A DNA stretch of 64,000 nt. Origin: Mesorhizobium sp. NZP2077. Its GTDB lineage: Bacteria > Pseudomonadota > Alphaproteobacteria > Rhizobiales > Rhizobiaceae. The translations under genes were made by a program, and so were the position numbers. The stretch spans positions 4,036,001 through 4,100,000 of the forward strand of contig NZ_CP051293.1 in the NCBI RefSeq assembly GCF_013170805.1, in the 5' to 3' direction. Positions within the stretch are counted from its first letter, which is position 1, and the number at the start of each line of letters is the position of its first letter. Shown here one piece after another: positions 50,208 through 58,677 of this stretch. The notes under the pieces are model-generated. The model saw only the letters and a program-made list of their open reading frames with translations, did not search any database and had not been told where the DNA came from.

Positions 50208-50942
50208 GTGGACCAGAACAGCCTGCCGCCCATTCAGACGACGGCGCGCGATGACGCCGTGCTGAAGGCGTTGGTGGGCTTTGTCCGGGCCGAATCCCTG
50301 CAGCCCGGCGAGCGGCTTCCGACGGAGCGTATCCTGGCCGAGCGGCTGAAGGTCAGCCGCAACACGGTGCGCGAGGCGCTGACCCGGTGGGAAGGGCTTG
50401 GGCTGGTTGAGCGCCGGCAAGGCAGCGGCACCTACCTCAAGGCGGCTGTGTCACCCGACATGCTGCACATGCCGCTGACGCTGGCGGGTGGCAACGACTT
50501 CACTAGCTTGATGCATACGTTGGAAATCCGTCGTGCGCTGGAAGCGGAAGCAGCGGCGCTTTGCGCCGAGCGCGCCAGCCCGGCTGACATTGCCGAGATC
50601 GAGCGCAAGCTCGACATCATGGAGCAGGCTTTTCGTACCCGCGACGGCATGTCGTCGGAAGAGGACTGGGAGTTCCACCAGGCGATCTACCGCGTCTCCG
50701 GCAATCCGCTGTTCGAGCAGATCATCGCCGCCATGCACGAGCTGTTCCACCGCTTCTGGGAGCATCCGCTGGGCGTGCGCGATTTCGGTCATGCCAGCTT
50801 TCCCTACCACCGCACCATGTACGAACGCATCATCGCTCGCGACCCGCAAGGCGCCCGCGCCGAGGCGCTCAAGCTGATCGCCACCGTCGAGGACGATCTG
50901 AAGCGTGGTGCGGCCAAACTCAAACTTTCGAGCCAGACATGA
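50208..50942 (+). CDS. FadR-subfamily GntR transcriptional regulator
   Basis: This 244-residue protein has an N-terminal winged helix (ERLPTERILAERLKVSRNTV, REALTRWEGLGLVERRQGSG) and a C-terminal FCD ligand-binding domain with the acidic and His metal/ligand residues (LEIRRALEAEAAALCAERAS, DWEFHQAIYRVSGNPLFEQI, SFPYHRTMYERIIARDP). GTG 50208 is preceded by GGGGAGGA and lies downstream of its own promoter and operator. Its stop overlaps the start of the PLP enzyme (ATGA), so it heads and probably controls the operon through the ABC transporter ATPase. Confidence 0.9.
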   Translation: MDQNSLPPIQTTARDDAVLKALVGFVRAESLQPGERLPTERILAERLKVSRNTVREALTRWEGLGLVERRQGSGTYLKAAVSPDMLHMPLTLAGGNDFTSLMHTLEIRRALEAEAAALCAERASPADIAEIERKLDIMEQAFRTRDGMSSEEDWEFHQAIYRVSGNPLFEQIIAAMHELFHRFWEHPLGVRDFGHASFPYHRTMYERIIARDPQGARAEALKLIATVEDDLKRGAAKLKLSSQT

Positions 50943-52126
50943 ACGAGCATCCAACCGCTTTCGACTACGACTACCTTGCCGAGGCGGCGACGCTTCTGGC
51001 GCATGACGAGCCGTTTCCCGGCGGTGCGGTGGTGCCGCCGATCTACCAGACCTCGCTGTTCACTTTCGCCAATTATGCCGAAATGGCCGACACCTTTGCC
51101 GGCAAACGAAAGCAGCCGATCTATTCGCGCGGCGACAATCCAACTGTGATGGAGTTCGAGGCGCGCGTCGCCGCACTCGAGGGCGCCGAGGCCGCGCGCG
51201 GCTTTTCCAGCGGCATGGCGGCGATCAGCGCCACGGTGCTCGCCTTCGTCGGCGCGGGCGAGCGCATCGTGGCGGTACGCAACTGCTACGGCGATGCCTA
51301 CCGGCTGTTCGAGCGGTTGTTGCCGCGGCTCAACATCAAGGTCGACTATGTCGACGGTTCCGATCCGGATGCGGTGGCGGCAGCACTTCCCGGCGCCAAG
51401 CTGCTTTATCTGGAAAGCCCGACCTCGATGATGTTCGAGCTGCAGGATATCGCCCATCTGACCCGGTTGGCGAAAGAGCAGGGTATCATCACCACGATCG
51501 ACAATTCATGGGCCTCACCGGTGTTCCAGAAGCCAATCTCGCATGGCGTCGACCTGGTGCTGCATTCGGCCTCGAAATATCTCGGCGGCCACAGCGATAC
51601 GGTCGCCGGCGTGGTGGCGGGCTCAGCCGCGCACATCAAGCACATCAACGAGCAGACCTATTCCTACCTCGGCGGCAAGCTGTCGCCATTCGAGGCCTGG
51701 CTGCTGCTGCGCGGCCTGCGCACGCTGCCGCTGCGCCTGCCGCACCACATGAAGAGCGGGCTGACCATCGCCGAACGGCTGAAGGCGCATGCCAATGTCG
51801 AGCGCGTCAACCATCCCGTCTATTCGAACCATCCGGGCAAGGCGACGCTTGCCGGCTATGCCGGGCTGTTCTCCTTCGAGGTGACGGATGACATCGACAT
51901 CCCCGTCTTCGTCGACGCGCTGAAATATTTCCGCATCGGCGTCAGCTGGGGCGGGCATGAAAGCCTTGTCGTACCGGCCAAGGCGTCGCTGGAGCAGACG
52001 CCGGGACTGAATTCGATGGCGCGCTTCGGCGTCAGCCCCCGAACCATCCGCTTCAATGTCGGATTGGAAAGTGTCGAAGACCTCTGGGCCGATGTGGCCC
52101 AGGCCTTCGAAAAAGCCAGAAAATAA
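50939..52126 (+). CDS. PLP-dependent Cys/Met metabolism enzyme (cystathionine gamma-lyase/synthase family)
   Basis: This 395-residue type I PLP enzyme has VVPPIYQTSLF and PIYSRGDNPTVMEFEARVAA, then GFSSGMAAISATVLAFVGAG. The PLP Lys lies in LVLHSASKYLGGHSDTVAGV. The C-terminal region is complete. Family members perform gamma- or beta-elimination or replacement on sulfur or oxygen amino acids, so the reaction here is not fixed by sequence. It overlaps the GntR gene by four bases and precedes an ABC importer, suggesting it acts on the imported compound. Confidence 0.88.
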   Translation: MNEHPTAFDYDYLAEAATLLAHDEPFPGGAVVPPIYQTSLFTFANYAEMADTFAGKRKQPIYSRGDNPTVMEFEARVAALEGAEAARGFSSGMAAISATVLAFVGAGERIVAVRNCYGDAYRLFERLLPRLNIKVDYVDGSDPDAVAAALPGAKLLYLESPTSMMFELQDIAHLTRLAKEQGIITTIDNSWASPVFQKPISHGVDLVLHSASKYLGGHSDTVAGVVAGSAAHIKHINEQTYSYLGGKLSPFEAWLLLRGLRTLPLRLPHHMKSGLTIAERLKAHANVERVNHPVYSNHPGKATLAGYAGLFSFEVTDDIDIPVFVDALKYFRIGVSWGGHESLVVPAKASLEQTPGLNSMARFGVSPRTIRFNVGLESVEDLWADVAQAFEKARK

Positions 52127-52155
52127 CAAGCGGGTTCAAAATGGGAGTCTTGAAC

Positions 52156-53433
52156 ATGAAAAAACTGACCGTCATGCTTGCCACCGTTGCGGGACTGGCG
52201 ATTTCCGCCGGGAGTGCGCTGGCCGATTCGACCCTGAAAATGGTCGAAGTCATCACCAGCCCGCCGCGCACGGAATTCCTGAAAAAACAGATCGCCGAGT
52301 TCGAGGCCGCCAATCCCGGCGTCAAGGTCGAGCTGATCTCGCTGCCCTGGGGCCAGGCCTTCGAAAAGTTCCTGACCATGGTGCAGGCGGGCGATACACC
52401 CGACGTGGTCGAGATGCCGGAACGCTGGATGGGCCTCTATGCCAACAATGCCCAGCTCGAGGATCTTGGCCCCTATATGGCCAAATGGGACGACGCCAAG
52501 ACGCTGGGCGACCGCGCCAAGCAGTTCGGCTCGACGGTCAACAACACCCAGTTCATGATCCCTTACGGCTACTACGTGAATGCGCTGTTCTGGAACAAGA
52601 AGCTGTTCAAGCAAGCCGGCCTCGACGGCCCGCCGGCCACGCTCGACGAGTTCGTCGCCGACTCCAAGAAAATCTCCGCCATCCCAGGCAAATACGGCTA
52701 CTGCCTGCGCGGCGGCCCCGGCGCCTTCAACGGCATGCACATGTTCATGAACATTGCCGCCGGCAAGGGCGGCTATTTCAATGAGGACGGCACCTCGACC
52801 ATCAATGACGAAGGGTCGGTCAAGGGCCTGCAGATGCTGGCCGACATGTACAAGGACGGCCTGGCGCCGAAGGATGCCGTGAGCTGGGGCTTCAACGAGA
52901 CCGTCACCGGCTTCTATTCCGGCACCTGCGCCATGCTCAACCAGGATCCGGACGCACTGCTCGGCATCGCCGACAAGATGAGCGCCGACGACTTTGCCGT
53001 GGCGCCGATGCCGGTCGGGCCGAGTGGCAAATCCTACCCGACGCTTGGCTATGCCGGCTGGGCGATGTTCGCCAACTCGCAGCACAAGGACGACGCCTGG
53101 AAGCTGATGGCGACGCTGCTGTCGCCGAAGGACAATCTGGAATGGGCCAAGGAAGTCGGCGTCGTCCCGATCCACAAGGGTGCGGACCAGGACGCCCATT
53201 TCAAGACCGAGCAGTTCAAGGGCTGGTTCACCGAGCTTAGCGACACCTCCAAATATGAAATGGTGACACCGCCCACACACCTGGAAAACCTCGGCAATTT
53301 CGTCGACCAGGTGGCGATCAAGAATTTCCAGGAAGTGCTGCTCGGCCAGAAGACGGCCAAGGAGGCGGCCGACGCATGGGCTACGTTCCTGACCAAGGAA
53401 CAGCAGGACTGGCTGGCGAAGAACAAGAAGTAG
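52156..53433 (+). CDS. ABC transporter extracellular solute-binding protein, carbohydrate type
   Basis: This 425-residue protein has a signal peptide (KKLTVMLATVAGLAISAGSA, cleavage near ALA-DS). The family 1 binding-protein layout follows: FLKKQIAEFEAANPGVKVEL, GDTPDVVEMPERWMGLYANN, PYGYYVNALFWNKKLFKQAG and GYAGWAMFANSQHKDDAWKL. It captures a solute, usually a sugar or sugar-like molecule, for the permeases encoded downstream. ATG 52156 has GGGAG eight bases upstream; ATG 52141 is too close to it. A palindromic repeat lies between it and the permease genes. Confidence 0.92.
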   Translation: MKKLTVMLATVAGLAISAGSALADSTLKMVEVITSPPRTEFLKKQIAEFEAANPGVKVELISLPWGQAFEKFLTMVQAGDTPDVVEMPERWMGLYANNAQLEDLGPYMAKWDDAKTLGDRAKQFGSTVNNTQFMIPYGYYVNALFWNKKLFKQAGLDGPPATLDEFVADSKKISAIPGKYGYCLRGGPGAFNGMHMFMNIAAGKGGYFNEDGTSTINDEGSVKGLQMLADMYKDGLAPKDAVSWGFNETVTGFYSGTCAMLNQDPDALLGIADKMSADDFAVAPMPVGPSGKSYPTLGYAGWAMFANSQHKDDAWKLMATLLSPKDNLEWAKEVGVVPIHKGADQDAHFKTEQFKGWFTELSDTSKYEMVTPPTHLENLGNFVDQVAIKNFQEVLLGQKTAKEAADAWATFLTKEQQDWLAKNKK

Positions 53434-53442
53434 TTTTTCTTC

Positions 53443-53568
53443 CCTTCTCCCCGTTCACGGGGAGAAGGTGGCCCGAAAGGGCCGGATGAGGGGCGGCGCC
53501 AGCACCCCAAGGCTCGCGCTGCCCCTCATCTGCCTGCCGGCATCTTCTCCCCGTGAACGGGGAGAAGG
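53443..53568. repeat. RIME-like palindromic repeat inside the ABC operon
   Basis: Two perfect palindromes (CTTCTCCCCGT/ACGGGGAGAAG at 53444-53467 and again at 53544-53567) flank a small GGCCC-GAAA-GGGCC hairpin (53470-53483) and facing blocks GATGAGGGGC (53485-53494) and GCCCCTCATC (53521-53530). The two outer palindromes are reverse complements of each other, so the whole element can fold as one large hairpin. This matches the rhizobial intergenic mosaic (RIME) type. It lies between the binding protein and permease genes. Confidence 0.88.
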
Positions 53569-53605
53569 CCGCTATCCCCGACGCCATGGAGCCGATCCAC
53601 AGCCA

Positions 53606-54529
53606 ATGACTTATGCCGTGTCCGAAATACGATCCGCAGGCCAGCCGCGAAAGAAGCGGCTCTCCTACGCAAATTTCGAGCCTTGGCTCTATCTCAGCCC
53701 GGCGATCATCCTGCTGGTCGTGGTGCTTCTGGTGCCGCTGGTCATCGGCATCAGCTACTCGTTCCGCAAGTTCTCGGCCTTCAAGTCGGAATATGTCGGG
53801 CTCGGCCAGTACCAGGCGATGTTTTCGGATCAGGTGCTGGGGCAGGCGCTGGTCAACACGCTGTGGTGGACCGTCGCCAGCCTGTTCTTCCAGTTCTTTC
53901 TCGGCCTTGGCCTGGCGCTGCTGCTCGACAAGCCGTTCTGGGGCCGCAAGGTGGTGCAGGCGCTGGTGTTCCTGCCCTGGGCGGTGCCGTCCTTCCTGTC
54001 GGGCCTGACCTGGGCCTGGCTGTTCAACCCGATCGTCGGGCCGTTGCCGCACTGGCTGTTCGCGCTGGGGCTGAAAGCCGAGCCGACCAATGTGCTGTCC
54101 GATCCTGCCACGGCGATGTGGGGGCCGATTATTGCCAATGTCTGGTTCGGCATTCCGTTCTTCGCCATCACGCTTCTGGCGGCGCTGAAATCCATTCCAT
54201 CGGAATTGCATGAAGCGGCGGCGATCGACGGTGCTTCGCCCTGGCAGCGCTTCACCAAGGTGACGCTGCCGTTCCTGGCGCCGACCATTGCCATCACCGT
54301 GATGCTGCGCACGATCTGGATCGCCACCTTCGCCGACCTGATCTTTGTCATGACCGAGGGCGGACCGGCCGGCTCGACCAACACGGTGCCGGTCTACATC
54401 TATGTCAGCGCCTTCAAATCGCTGGACAAGGGCTATGCCTCGGCGGTCGCCGTGCTGCTGCTCGTCCTGCTCATCGCCTATGCGATCGCGCTGATCGCCA
54501 TCCGCCGCTCACTCGTGAGGCACGTCTGA
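53606..54529 (+). CDS. ABC transporter permease (MalF-like)
   Basis: This 307-residue protein has six helices, beginning with EPWLYLSPAIILLVVVLLVP, and the EAA loop contacting the ATPase in ELHEAAAIDGASPWQRFTKV. It pairs with the second permease to form the channel of a sugar-type importer. ATG 53606 follows the repeat element; the in-frame extension upstream runs through that element and is rejected. Its stop shares one base with the next start. Confidence 0.92.
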   Translation: MTYAVSEIRSAGQPRKKRLSYANFEPWLYLSPAIILLVVVLLVPLVIGISYSFRKFSAFKSEYVGLGQYQAMFSDQVLGQALVNTLWWTVASLFFQFFLGLGLALLLDKPFWGRKVVQALVFLPWAVPSFLSGLTWAWLFNPIVGPLPHWLFALGLKAEPTNVLSDPATAMWGPIIANVWFGIPFFAITLLAALKSIPSELHEAAAIDGASPWQRFTKVTLPFLAPTIAITVMLRTIWIATFADLIFVMTEGGPAGSTNTVPVYIYVSAFKSLDKGYASAVAVLLLVLLIAYAIALIAIRRSLVRHV

Positions 54530-55377
54530 TGATCGCGGGACGTTCTGCTTCACAACGGTTCATCGGCGGTGCCGGCCTCTACGCGGCAATCGGTGTCTAC
54601 CTGATCTTCGCCCTGTTTCCGATCTACTGGACGCTGAAGATTTCGGTCACGCCGGAGCCGCTTCTCTATTCCGAAGGCATCACCTTCTGGCCGTCGCACA
54701 TGACGTTGCAGAACTTCGTCACCGTGCTCGAAGCCACCGATTTCCCGCGCTATTTCCTCAACAGCGTCATCGTCTCGGTGTCGACGGCGGCATTGGTGAC
54801 GATTATCGCCACGCTTGCTGGCTACGCCATGTCGCGCTTCACTTTTCGCGGCAAGGCGGCACTGGCGCTGATGCTGCTTTTGACCCAGACGTTTCCGCTG
54901 GTGATGGTCATTCCGCCGATCTACCGCGTCATGGGGCAGATCGGCCTGATCAACAGCCTCACCGGGCTGATCATCATCTACACCGCCTTCAACACCGCCT
55001 TCGCCACCTTCCTGATGCAGTCCTTCTTCGACGGCATCCCGAAGGATCTGGAAGAGGCGGCGATGATCGACGGCTGCACCCGCGCGCAGGCGATGCGCAA
55101 GGTGATCGTGCCGCTGACGCTGCCCGGCATGGGGGCGACATTAGGTTTCGTCTTCACCGCCGCCTGGAGCGAGCTCCTGTTCGCGCTGATGCTGATTTCC
55201 AGTGACGACCAGAAGACTTTTGCCGTCGGCTTGCTCACCTTCATCGGCAAATTTGCCGTCGACTGGGGGCAGATGATGGCGGCGTCGATCCTGGCGCTGA
55301 TCCCGGTGTGCATCTTCTTCGCCTTCCTGCAACGCTATCTCGTCACCGGCCTGACCGCCGGTGCCGTCAAAGGATAG
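54529..55377 (+). CDS. ABC transporter permease (MalG-like)
   Basis: This 282-residue protein has six helices (YAAIGVYLIFALFPIYWTLK at the N terminus) and the EAA loop DLEEAAMIDGCTRAQAMRKV. It is the second channel subunit of the importer. It overlaps the first permease by one base (TGATG), so the two are probably made in equal amounts. The ATPase gene follows after four bases. Confidence 0.93.
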   Translation: MIAGRSASQRFIGGAGLYAAIGVYLIFALFPIYWTLKISVTPEPLLYSEGITFWPSHMTLQNFVTVLEATDFPRYFLNSVIVSVSTAALVTIIATLAGYAMSRFTFRGKAALALMLLLTQTFPLVMVIPPIYRVMGQIGLINSLTGLIIIYTAFNTAFATFLMQSFFDGIPKDLEEAAMIDGCTRAQAMRKVIVPLTLPGMGATLGFVFTAAWSELLFALMLISSDDQKTFAVGLLTFIGKFAVDWGQMMAASILALIPVCIFFAFLQRYLVTGLTAGAVKG

Positions 55378-55381
55378 ATCG

Positions 55382-56449
55382 ATGGCTTCTGTTACGCTCG
55401 ATAAGGTCCGCAAGGATTATGGCGCCGTCCGCGTCCTGCACGCGGTCGACCTTGAAATCGCCGACGGCGAATTCGTCGTCCTGGTCGGTCCGTCTGGCTG
55501 CGGGAAATCGACACTGCTGCGCATGATCGCCGGGCTGGAGGAGGCTTCCGGCGGCGAGATCCGTATCGGCGAGCGGCTGGTCAATGACGTGGCGCCCAAG
55601 GACCGCGACATCGCCATGGTGTTCCAATCCTACGCGCTCTATCCGCATATGGACGTGTCGAAGAACATGGGCTTCAGCCTGCTGTTGAAGAAGGCTGAGA
55701 AGACGACAATCGACGCCAGGGTGGATGGTGCGGCCAAGCGGCTGGGCTTGGACACGTTCCTGCAACGCCTGCCGCGGCAACTGTCCGGCGGCCAGCGCCA
55801 GCGCGTCGCCATGGGTCGCGCCATCGTGCGCGATCCAAAAGTCTTCCTGTTCGACGAGCCGTTGTCCAACCTTGACGCCAAGCTGCGCGTGCATATGCGC
55901 GCCGAGATCAAGGCACTGCACCAGCAATTGAAGACCACCTCGGTCTATGTCACCCACGACCAGATCGAGGCTATGACCATGGCCGACCGCATCGTCGTCA
56001 TGCATGACGGGTTGATCCAGCAGGTCGGCGCGCCGCTCGACCTCTACGACCGGCCGGCCAATATGTTCGTTGCCGGTTTCATCGGCTCACCAGGCATGAA
56101 CTTTTTGCCGGCGACGGTTCGCAAGGGTGCCACTCCGGAGGCCGTGCTTGCCGATGGTCAGGCGTTGAAACTGCCGGACGGCCTGCCGCTGCAGGACGGC
56201 GATGCCATCACCGTCGGCCTGCGGCCTGAACATATCAGGCTGGCCGATGACGGTGCGCTGCAAGGTGAGGTGGGGGTGGTGGAGCCGCTCGGCCTGTCGA
56301 CGCAGTTCTATGTCAAACTGGCCAACCAGCAGCTCTGTGTCTTTGCCATGGGCCGCGCTGGGGTGAAGCCCGGCGACACCGTGCGGCTGGCGGCCGATCC
56401 GGCGTCGCTGCATCTGTTCGATCCGAAAAGCGGCGATCGAATCGGCTGA
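55382..56449 (+). CDS. ABC transporter ATPase (UgpC/MalK-like)
   Basis: This 355-residue protein has Walker A VGPSGCGKSTLLRMIAGL, Q-loop VFQSYALYPHMDV, signature QLSGGQRQRVAMGRAIVRDP, Walker B FLFDEPLSNLDAKLRV and the switch His in VYVTHDQIEAMTMADR. A C-terminal regulatory OB-type (TOBE) domain occupies about residues 235-350. It powers the upstream permeases. It is the last gene of the operon and is followed by a bidirectional terminator. Confidence 0.94.
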   Translation: MASVTLDKVRKDYGAVRVLHAVDLEIADGEFVVLVGPSGCGKSTLLRMIAGLEEASGGEIRIGERLVNDVAPKDRDIAMVFQSYALYPHMDVSKNMGFSLLLKKAEKTTIDARVDGAAKRLGLDTFLQRLPRQLSGGQRQRVAMGRAIVRDPKVFLFDEPLSNLDAKLRVHMRAEIKALHQQLKTTSVYVTHDQIEAMTMADRIVVMHDGLIQQVGAPLDLYDRPANMFVAGFIGSPGMNFLPATVRKGATPEAVLADGQALKLPDGLPLQDGDAITVGLRPEHIRLADDGALQGEVGVVEPLGLSTQFYVKLANQQLCVFAMGRAGVKPGDTVRLAADPASLHLFDPKSGDRIG

Positions 56450-56496
56450 GAAGACGCAGCCCGGGATGAGGGAACGCGTCAGCCTGTGATACAAAC

Positions 56497-56524
56497 AAAA
56501 ACGCCGCCCATTGGGCGGCGTTTT
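56497..56524. terminator. Bidirectional terminator between the ABC operon and rpmG
   Basis: CGCCGCCC and GGGCGGCG form an 8-bp GC stem with a 3-base loop (core 56502-56520), flanked by an A run on the left and TTTT on the right, so it works on both strands. It ends both the ABC operon and the convergent rpmG gene. Confidence 0.9.
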
Positions 56525-56547
56525 GCATTCCAGAGGGAAAACCCAGA

Positions 56548-56715
56548 TTACTTGATCTTGGTTTCCTTGAATTCGACGTGCTTCTTGGCGACCGGGTCGT
56601 ACTTGCGGAACGACAGCTTGTCGGTCTTGGTACGGCTGTTCTTGCTGGTCACGTAGAAGAAACCGGTGTCGGCGGTCGACAGAAGCTTGATCTTGATGTT
56701 TGCGGCTTTGGCCAT
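56548..56715 (-). CDS. rpmG: 50S ribosomal protein L33
   Basis: This 55-residue basic protein ([55 protein letters not shown]) is full length for bacterial L33 without the Cys pair, that is, the zinc-free form. It is a structural part of the large ribosomal subunit. It is convergent with the ABC operon and stands alone on the minus strand. In other rhizobia I recall rpmG right after pleD, which suggests that the 10-kb block between them here is inserted. Confidence 0.96.
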   Translation of the reverse strand: MAKAANIKIKLLSTADTGFFYVTSKNSRTKTDKLSFRKYDPVAKKHVEFKETKIK

Positions 56716-56869
56716 GATCTCAGTCCGTTATGTTCGTGGGGTTTTGGCCGCTGGAGCACGGGAAAACACCCGGACGCGGGAAACTTGGCGCGACACATAA
56801 AGAACGTGCCTGGAAAGTCAAGCCCAGCGAATTGGAAGTGACCCGGCCAGCTTGCCCATTACGCGCAAA

Positions 56870-57328
56870 TCAGGCGTTTTCCACCTCTGATACCGCAACC
56901 TTCTTCCAGTCTCCGGTGGTGTTCCACCAGCGATTCGGATTGGCGCGGTCGTCCAGCCCTTTGGAGCGGCTGGCGAGGATCGGCTGGATGCGGATCACCG
57001 GCTCCTGATAGGAATGGGCCTGGAAAATCGCCTCGACGACTCGGGCAGCCAGCGCCTGATCGTCGGGCAGTTCGAAGGAAACCTCGACCGTGCCCGGGCA
57101 GCGGCGCAATTCGGTCTCGGCACCGGCCGCAGCCCCTTCAAGCGGCCTGTAGCGCTCGATGCCGTGCGCCGACTGATAGGCGTTGCGGTCATATCTGCCC
57201 ATCACCAGCGGAGCGATCGCAACCACCGCGTCCATGATGCGGTCGACATCCGCGGCCGGGGCCTGGAAGGTCACAAGCAGCAGGAGCGTCATTCGCAGTG
57301 ATGTGGTTTCAAAGCCGCTGTCGATCAT
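56870..57328 (-). CDS. Stand-alone YqfO/Nif3-insertion (CutA-like) domain protein
   Basis: This 152-residue protein has the pattern of the domain inserted in YqfO/Nif3 proteins: VVAIAPLVMGRYDRNAYQSA, HGIERYRPLEGAAAGAETEL, VEVSFELPDDQALAARVVEA and IFQAHSYQEPVIRIQPI. It lacks the metal-binding Nif3 core. Such single-domain proteins fold like PII/CutA trimers, and their function is unclear; some are misnamed as toxins. Upstream is a large palindrome and a hairpin that overlaps the ribosome site. An internal ATG at 57292 is a second possible start. Confidence 0.7.
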   Translation of the reverse strand: MIDSGFETTSLRMTLLLLVTFQAPAADVDRIMDAVVAIAPLVMGRYDRNAYQSAHGIERYRPLEGAAAGAETELRRCPGTVEVSFELPDDQALAARVVEAIFQAHSYQEPVIRIQPILASRSKGLDDRANPNRWWNTTGDWKKVAVSEVENA

Positions 57329-57330
57329 GG

Positions 57331-57402
57331 GAGTGTCCTCAACTTCCGATGTTTTGGGACACTCTTTTAACCCAGCGCTCCTGACACGGTTCTGTCAGCA
57401 GC
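57331..57402 (-). promoter_or_regulatory. Operator-like palindrome and leader hairpin of the YqfO-like gene
   Basis: GCTCCTGACA (57377-57386) and TGTCAGCAGC (57393-57402) form an almost perfect inverted repeat with 9 of 10 positions paired and a 6-base spacer, typical of a dimeric repressor site. Nearer the gene, GAGTGTCC (57331-57338) faces GGACACTC (57357-57364). In the mRNA this 8-bp stem includes part of the GAGGA ribosome site just ahead of the start codon and could block it. Confidence 0.65.
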
Positions 57403-57421
57403 GGGCGCTGCGTCGAAGGAC

Positions 57422-58600
57422 TCAAAGGAGAATCTTGCGGACGAGCCTGATGCCGACCAGCGTCATATAGGCGGCGAAGAACAGGCCGAGCGACCAGCCG
57501 AAACCGGACGGACCGAACGCATCCATGCCGATACCGATCGCCTGCGGGCCAAGCACCATGCCGACACCGTAGCAGAGCACGAAGGCGGCGTTGGCGGATG
57601 CCAGTTCATGGCCGGAAAGCTGCGAGCCGAGATGGGCAAGGCCGATGGTGTACATGGCGGCGACCACGCCGCCCCAGACGAACAGAAGGGCGGCCATCAG
57701 GTGCCAATTCTGGGCGAAGAAGGGCATGAACACCGTGCCGGCAAGGCCGACGGTGGCGCAGGCGAGCAGAAGATAGCGGCGATCCGAGACGCGGTCGCTG
57801 ATCATACCGATCGGGATTTGCAGCAGCACATTGCCGAGACCGATCATGGTCAGCAGCAATGCCGCGTCGGCTTCGGAATAGCCGATGCGGTTGCCGTAGA
57901 TGGGAAACAGCGCGAAACCGCCGGTCTCAACCGCACCGAAGACCAGCACGGCGGCGGTCGCCGAAGGCACCAGCCAGATGTAGCGCAGGAAATTGCTGGT
58001 TTCGCCGTCGGAGGCGATGCTCGGGCTTTCGTTGCGTGCCGCCAGCACCGGTATCGCGGCCAGTGTCACCAGCCCGATGATGACGCCGAACGGCCTGAAG
58101 CCGGAACTGCCAAGATGGGCGAACAACCACGGCCCTGCAGCAAAACCCAGCGACAGGACGGTGGCGTAGATGCCAAGGACAAGGCCGCGCCGGTGCGGCG
58201 GAGCCGACGTGCTGATCCAGAATTCCGATAGGATGAACAGCACCGTCAGCGCTATATGCAGCACGATGCGCAGCGGAAACCACATCCAGAAGTCGGGCGC
58301 GAAATGGAAGCCGACGAAGGCCAGGGCGCCCGTGGCAATCATCGCGATCATGGTCCAGGCGACGCCAAAGCGCATGGCGAGCGGCGTGGCGAGCGGCGCG
58401 CCGGCGATCGAAGCCAGGCCGGCGACGGCCGTGTTGAGGCCGATCATCGAAGCCGAGTGGCCACGCGTTTCCAGGATGACGCTGAGCAGCGGCATGCCGA
58501 GGCCAATGGCGATGCCGACGACGCTGATCGACGAGATCGCCGCCACCATCGGCAGCCAGTGTACGCGTTCGTCGCCCTGTGGTTGGGTATCGACCGTCAT
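57422..58600 (-). CDS. MFS transporter
   Basis: This 392-residue protein has twelve predicted helices and the MFS inter-helix motif region around LAMRFGVAWTMIAMIATGAL and IPIGMISDRVSDRRYLLLAC (motif A-like GxxSDRxxxRR). Two halves are separated by a short loop near residue 195. It resembles the YcaD-type branch of unknown substrate. I use the ATG at 58600 (MTVDTQP); an in-frame extension to 58660 has no ribosome site. It has moderate spacing from the YqfO-like gene. Confidence 0.87.
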   Translation of the reverse strand: MTVDTQPQGDERVHWLPMVAAISSISVVGIAIGLGMPLLSVILETRGHSASMIGLNTAVAGLASIAGAPLATPLAMRFGVAWTMIAMIATGALAFVGFHFAPDFWMWFPLRIVLHIALTVLFILSEFWISTSAPPHRRGLVLGIYATVLSLGFAAGPWLFAHLGSSGFRPFGVIIGLVTLAAIPVLAARNESPSIASDGETSNFLRYIWLVPSATAAVLVFGAVETGGFALFPIYGNRIGYSEADAALLLTMIGLGNVLLQIPIGMISDRVSDRRYLLLACATVGLAGTVFMPFFAQNWHLMAALLFVWGGVVAAMYTIGLAHLGSQLSGHELASANAAFVLCYGVGMVLGPQAIGIGMDAFGPSGFGWSLGLFFAAYMTLVGIRLVRKILL

Positions 58601-58677
58601 GGGATGCTGAATACTCTGTCTCTTTGATCTTAGGCAATTCCGGGTGGAAAACCGCGTCACACTTTTCCTGGGATTGC

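Noticed and set aside
53468..53605. In-frame N-terminal extension of the first ABC permease
   Set aside because: The extension reads through the palindromic repeat; the normal permease start is ATG 53606.
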